Of a stretch of 64,000 nt of DNA, positions 61,848 through 64,000 are shown piece after piece. The notes under the pieces are model-generated. The model ran no database searches. It worked only from the letters and a program-made list of their open reading frames with translations, and was not told where the DNA came from. Each line of letters begins with the position of its first letter. Position 1 is the stretch's first letter. A program made the position numbers and the translations under genes. Source of the DNA: Palsa-147 sp963771905 (GTDB taxonomy: Bacteria; Acidobacteriota; Terriglobia; Acidiferrales; UBA7541); assembly GCA_963771905.1 (NCBI GenBank), contig CAVYVI010000013.1, forward strand, positions 34,771-98,770, written 5' to 3'.

Positions 61848-62699
61848 TTAATGAATTCGAGGGTCCACAGTTGAGCGGAAGGCGTAGGAGAGCCAGCGGC
61901 TTTGCTTCGGGAAGACCGACTCCACGGCCAGCACGCGCACGCTGCCGTCGGAGGAAACTGCAATATCCCATCGCTCCAATTGCGGATGCATTCCAAAACC
62001 CAATGTCAGTCTTTCCAGGGTGATTCGCCGCTCGCTGGAGTGGACCACGACCGTTGGCGGCAAAGGGACTGGTTCTTTTTGATAAGCCTGCCACCATTGC
62101 GTATACGCCTCCAATGCTCTCCACACGTCTCCGTATACTCGGATGTAATAACGTTCCACCGTATGGCGCAGGCCGCCTTCGTCACTTACGGTTTCACCGT
62201 AAGTATCCCGAACGCAGCAGCCCAGGAACAAGCGGGCGATGCTTGCCGCTTTATCGTTGGGAACCGACAGCGCCAGATGAGAGAGGAGCCGATTGAACTT
62301 CTCTGATGATTGATCGAGGCTATCTGAAGCCTCAAAACCATAGAGCTCATCGGAGCCCAGGGGAGAATTACCCGGGATGACCACCCACAGTGAGCCCTCG
62401 TCCGGGGACGAGTCTTCGTCGTAGAAGGAATAGAAAGAGACGCGCCCAGTGGTTTTTCCGGCGATCTGCGAGAGTTCGTCGTCCAGATCGTCCCTCTCCG
62501 ACATTTGCAATCCGTCCAGGTTGGCGTTGGGCTGCGCAAACTCGATCGCGTGTCTGACGGCCTCTCGCTTTTGATTATCGCGTTTACGGTTTGCCTGCGC
62601 GGCCAGCGCGGGAGGCAACAGGGAAAAATAAAGACAAGCGCATACGAAAAAACAAGGTAGCGAGGGAATGTGTTGCCGGACCAATCTATCGGTGCCCAT
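61848..62699 (-). CDS. Exported protein of unknown function
   Basis: 283 residues with a signal peptide (PSLPCFFVCACLYFSLLPPALAA). The mature part contains REAVRHAIEFAQPNANLDGLQMSERDDLDDELSQIAGKTTGRVSFYSFYDEDS and HLALSVPNDKAASIARLFLGCCVRDTYGETV, then a beta-rich end PLPPTVVVHSSERRITLERLTLGFG. I do not recognise a family. It starts 14 bp inside the end of the M48-like gene and ends about 4 bp before the TonB-like gene, so the three are one operon. Confidence 0.72.
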   Translation of the reverse strand: MGTDRLVRQHIPSLPCFFVCACLYFSLLPPALAAQANRKRDNQKREAVRHAIEFAQPNANLDGLQMSERDDLDDELSQIAGKTTGRVSFYSFYDEDSSPDEGSLWVVIPGNSPLGSDELYGFEASDSLDQSSEKFNRLLSHLALSVPNDKAASIARLFLGCCVRDTYGETVSDEGGLRHTVERYYIRVYGDVWRALEAYTQWWQAYQKEPVPLPPTVVVHSSERRITLERLTLGFGMHPQLERWDIAVSSDGSVRVLAVESVFPKQSRWLSYAFRSTVDPRIH

Positions 62700-64000
62700 C
62701 TTGCAATAGCCTTACTTTGTCAGCCTGACGTGCAGTGCTTCGCTCACTGCTCTTGCGGGGCTTGCGACAGGGCGCCCGCCGTTTGGCTTCTATCGACCCG
62801 GGTTCGCCTTCGCGCGTCAGATAGGGGAGCAAGGGCGTAATTTCGAAGGGCATCTTCTCGCGTTCCGCGACAGAGCCCACCGGCTGGGACTTGATCATTT
62901 GCAACTCATCGCTCCAGGGGTCGACTTTGATGCGTCCGCCGATCGGTAGCGCGACGATGAGCGGGTGCTGCACGCTGGCTTCGGGGGCTTGCGCTGGGGC
63001 CGCGCTCGAAGAGACCGGCCAGTCTGTAGCGACGCGGTCACCCAGATGCGGGCTGATGAGGTTGGGAATCTCCAAAGATCGGCTCTCCAGCGCGCGGATG
63101 AACAGTTGGGCTGCGGCCAGTTGGTCCTTGTACGGCGAATTCTTCAAGAGCTCGACCGCTTTCTGGCGGGCCGCCTGCTCTTCCTCGGGCGTGCGCGAGA
63201 AACCAAAGTGGCGGAAGGTCTCCTTGTCGTCGAACACCAGCCGATCGAAGAAGGCGTACTGCGCGTCGATCCGGTGGCCGAGCACGACGTGCTCGAGTTC
63301 GATGGCCAGAATGGCGGCCAGGCTGGCTTCATCGGGAAGGACGTCCACGAGGCCGCGGCTGAGAACGATGGTGTGGCCAATGGTGAAGGATTCGAGGGTC
63401 GAGGTCATCAGCACGCGGCAGCGAATCTCCGGCTGGATGTCGAGGTTGTTGGTGACTTCGAGGTTGTTGACCACCGTCTCCAGCACTTTGTCGACTTCGC
63501 CCGGAGGCGACATCAATCCGAGCCGCTCCATGCGATCGATCACGTTCGCTTCCGCATGGCTGTCCCAACTGCGTTGCGCCTGGATGGGCGAAAGGTCATG
63601 CGAAGCGGCGGTCTGATCATCCACGGGCGTGGGGGACTCCACCACGACCGTGCTCAACTCCTGCTGTTCGTGAGATTGGCTGAGGTTGTAGCCCCACAGG
63701 CGTGTTTGCGCCTTGAAGGTAAGCTTCTCGGTGATGGCATTGCGCAAGTCGCCTTGCTCGCTATAGATAAACGCCGGCAGCCACTCGTTCTTGCCGGCGT
63801 TGAAACGCCAGCTGTCAAAATGGAAATAGTGGTTGGCCCGCGCCGATCCCACAAAAGCGCCGTTGAAGCGCACGATGTGATAGTCGCGGTCCTCGGCCCA
63901 GAAGCGGCCCACAAAGCGTCCTTTGCCAGACTTTTCGAGAGGGGTTATGTCGAAAACCAGGCACCGAACTTCACCCAGGAATTCGCGCCTTACGTAATCG
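62686..64000 (-). CDS. M48-like protein with degenerate zinc motif (5' end outside window)
   Basis: The frame is open to the right edge, so the N-terminus is missing. The visible part starts DYVRREFLGEVRCLVFDI, then GRFVGRFWAEDRDYHIVRFNGAF and HFDSWRFNAGKNEWLPAFIYSE, a lipoprotein-like beta domain. An M48-type region follows (VDKVLETVVNNLEVTNNLDIQPEIRCRVLMTSTLESFTIGHTIVLSRGLVDVLPDEASLAAILAIELEH). The expected H-E-x-x-H zinc motif is I-E-L-E-H here (63289-63303): the first histidine is replaced by isoleucine. The downstream VVLGHR is as in the active family. It is probably not an active protease, or uses another ligand. First gene seen of a leftward three-gene operon. Confidence 0.78.
   Translation of the reverse strand, partial: DYVRREFLGEVRCLVFDITPLEKSGKGRFVGRFWAEDRDYHIVRFNGAFVGSARANHYFHFDSWRFNAGKNEWLPAFIYSEQGDLRNAITEKLTFKAQTRLWGYNLSQSHEQQELSTVVVESPTPVDDQTAASHDLSPIQAQRSWDSHAEANVIDRMERLGLMSPPGEVDKVLETVVNNLEVTNNLDIQPEIRCRVLMTSTLESFTIGHTIVLSRGLVDVLPDEASLAAILAIELEHVVLGHRIDAQYAFFDRLVFDDKETFRHFGFSRTPEEEQAARQKAVELLKNSPYKDQLAAAQLFIRALESRSLEIPNLISPHLGDRVATDWPVSSSAAPAQAPEASVQHPLIVALPIGGRIKVDPWSDELQMIKSQPVGSVAEREKMPFEITPLLPYLTREGEPGSIEAKRRAPCRKPRKSSERSTARQADKVRLLQDGHR

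Noticed and set aside
1..64000. Mobile elements, prophage or CRISPR arrays
   Set aside because: No transposase, integrase, phage structural gene or regularly spaced repeat array was seen on either strand; the only tandem short repeat has three copies and no spacers.

Overview
The window looks like a chromosomal contig of an Acidobacteriota bacterium, probably Terriglobia. The evidence is the gene content: a PadR regulator coupled to a very long MacB/FtsX-type permease (the acidobacterial duplicated orphan permease arrangement), an Oar-like TonB-dependent receptor of about 1170 residues with an N-terminal carboxypeptidase-regulatory domain beside a LacI regulator, a Ser/Thr kinase fused to a TolB-like propeller, kelch and 'LVLQDNGGDNL' repeat lipoproteins, DUF2950, DUF5818 and DUF6152 proteins, and moderately high GC with frequent GTG/TTG starts. 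No rRNA, tRNA, insertion sequence, prophage or CRISPR array was recognised.

Layout. 1-8.5 kb: the end of an ArnT-like glycosyltransferase, an unusual alpha/beta hydrolase, a GNAT protein, nrdR coupled to a flippase-like membrane protein, a methyltransferase, and the PadR-permease pair with a perfect 19-bp palindrome upstream. 8.8-12.4 kb: an ECF sigma/anti-sigma operon with zinc-finger, LiaI-like and DUF4097 membrane proteins, closed by a terminator. 12.4-20.4 kb: aroA, an S55 (SpoIVB-like) peptidase paired with a secreted propeller, two PilZ proteins and a serine/threonine dehydratase. 20.7-27.8 kb: a leftward pentose-phosphate operon, rpiB - transaldolase/phosphoglucose isomerase fusion - HAD hydrolase - gnd - zwf - pgl, which links glucose 6-phosphate oxidation to the non-oxidative branch. 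28-38 kb: DUF488, a sugar-nucleotide epimerase, a response regulator fused to a MotB/OmpA domain, a transglutaminase, a Ser/Thr kinase, a TPR lipoprotein and a LacI regulator. 38.4-44.6 kb: the Oar-like receptor, small proteins and a multicopper oxidase.

45-64 kb is different in character. It is mostly secreted or envelope proteins, and several genes are broken: the kelch lipoprotein, an outer-membrane barrel, DUF2950 (two shifts) and a SnoaL-like protein all change reading frame. A sedolisin protease is cut before its catalytic serine and carries a Gly-Arg-Phe tail that appears to come from a DUF3300 gene. Intact genes here are a DPP IV-type peptidase, a second TonB-dependent receptor, a cupin and several small exported proteins. 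The window ends in a leftward TonB / unknown exported protein / M48-like protein operon.

The most interesting items are the in-frame response regulator::MotB chimera (junction near 30731), a free-standing small-RNA candidate on the minus strand (promoter 59898-59926, terminator 59737-59773), the sedolisin::DUF3300-tail chimera, and two hydrolase-fold proteins lacking canonical catalytic residues. Indel or assembly error must be excluded first for the chimeras and frameshifts.
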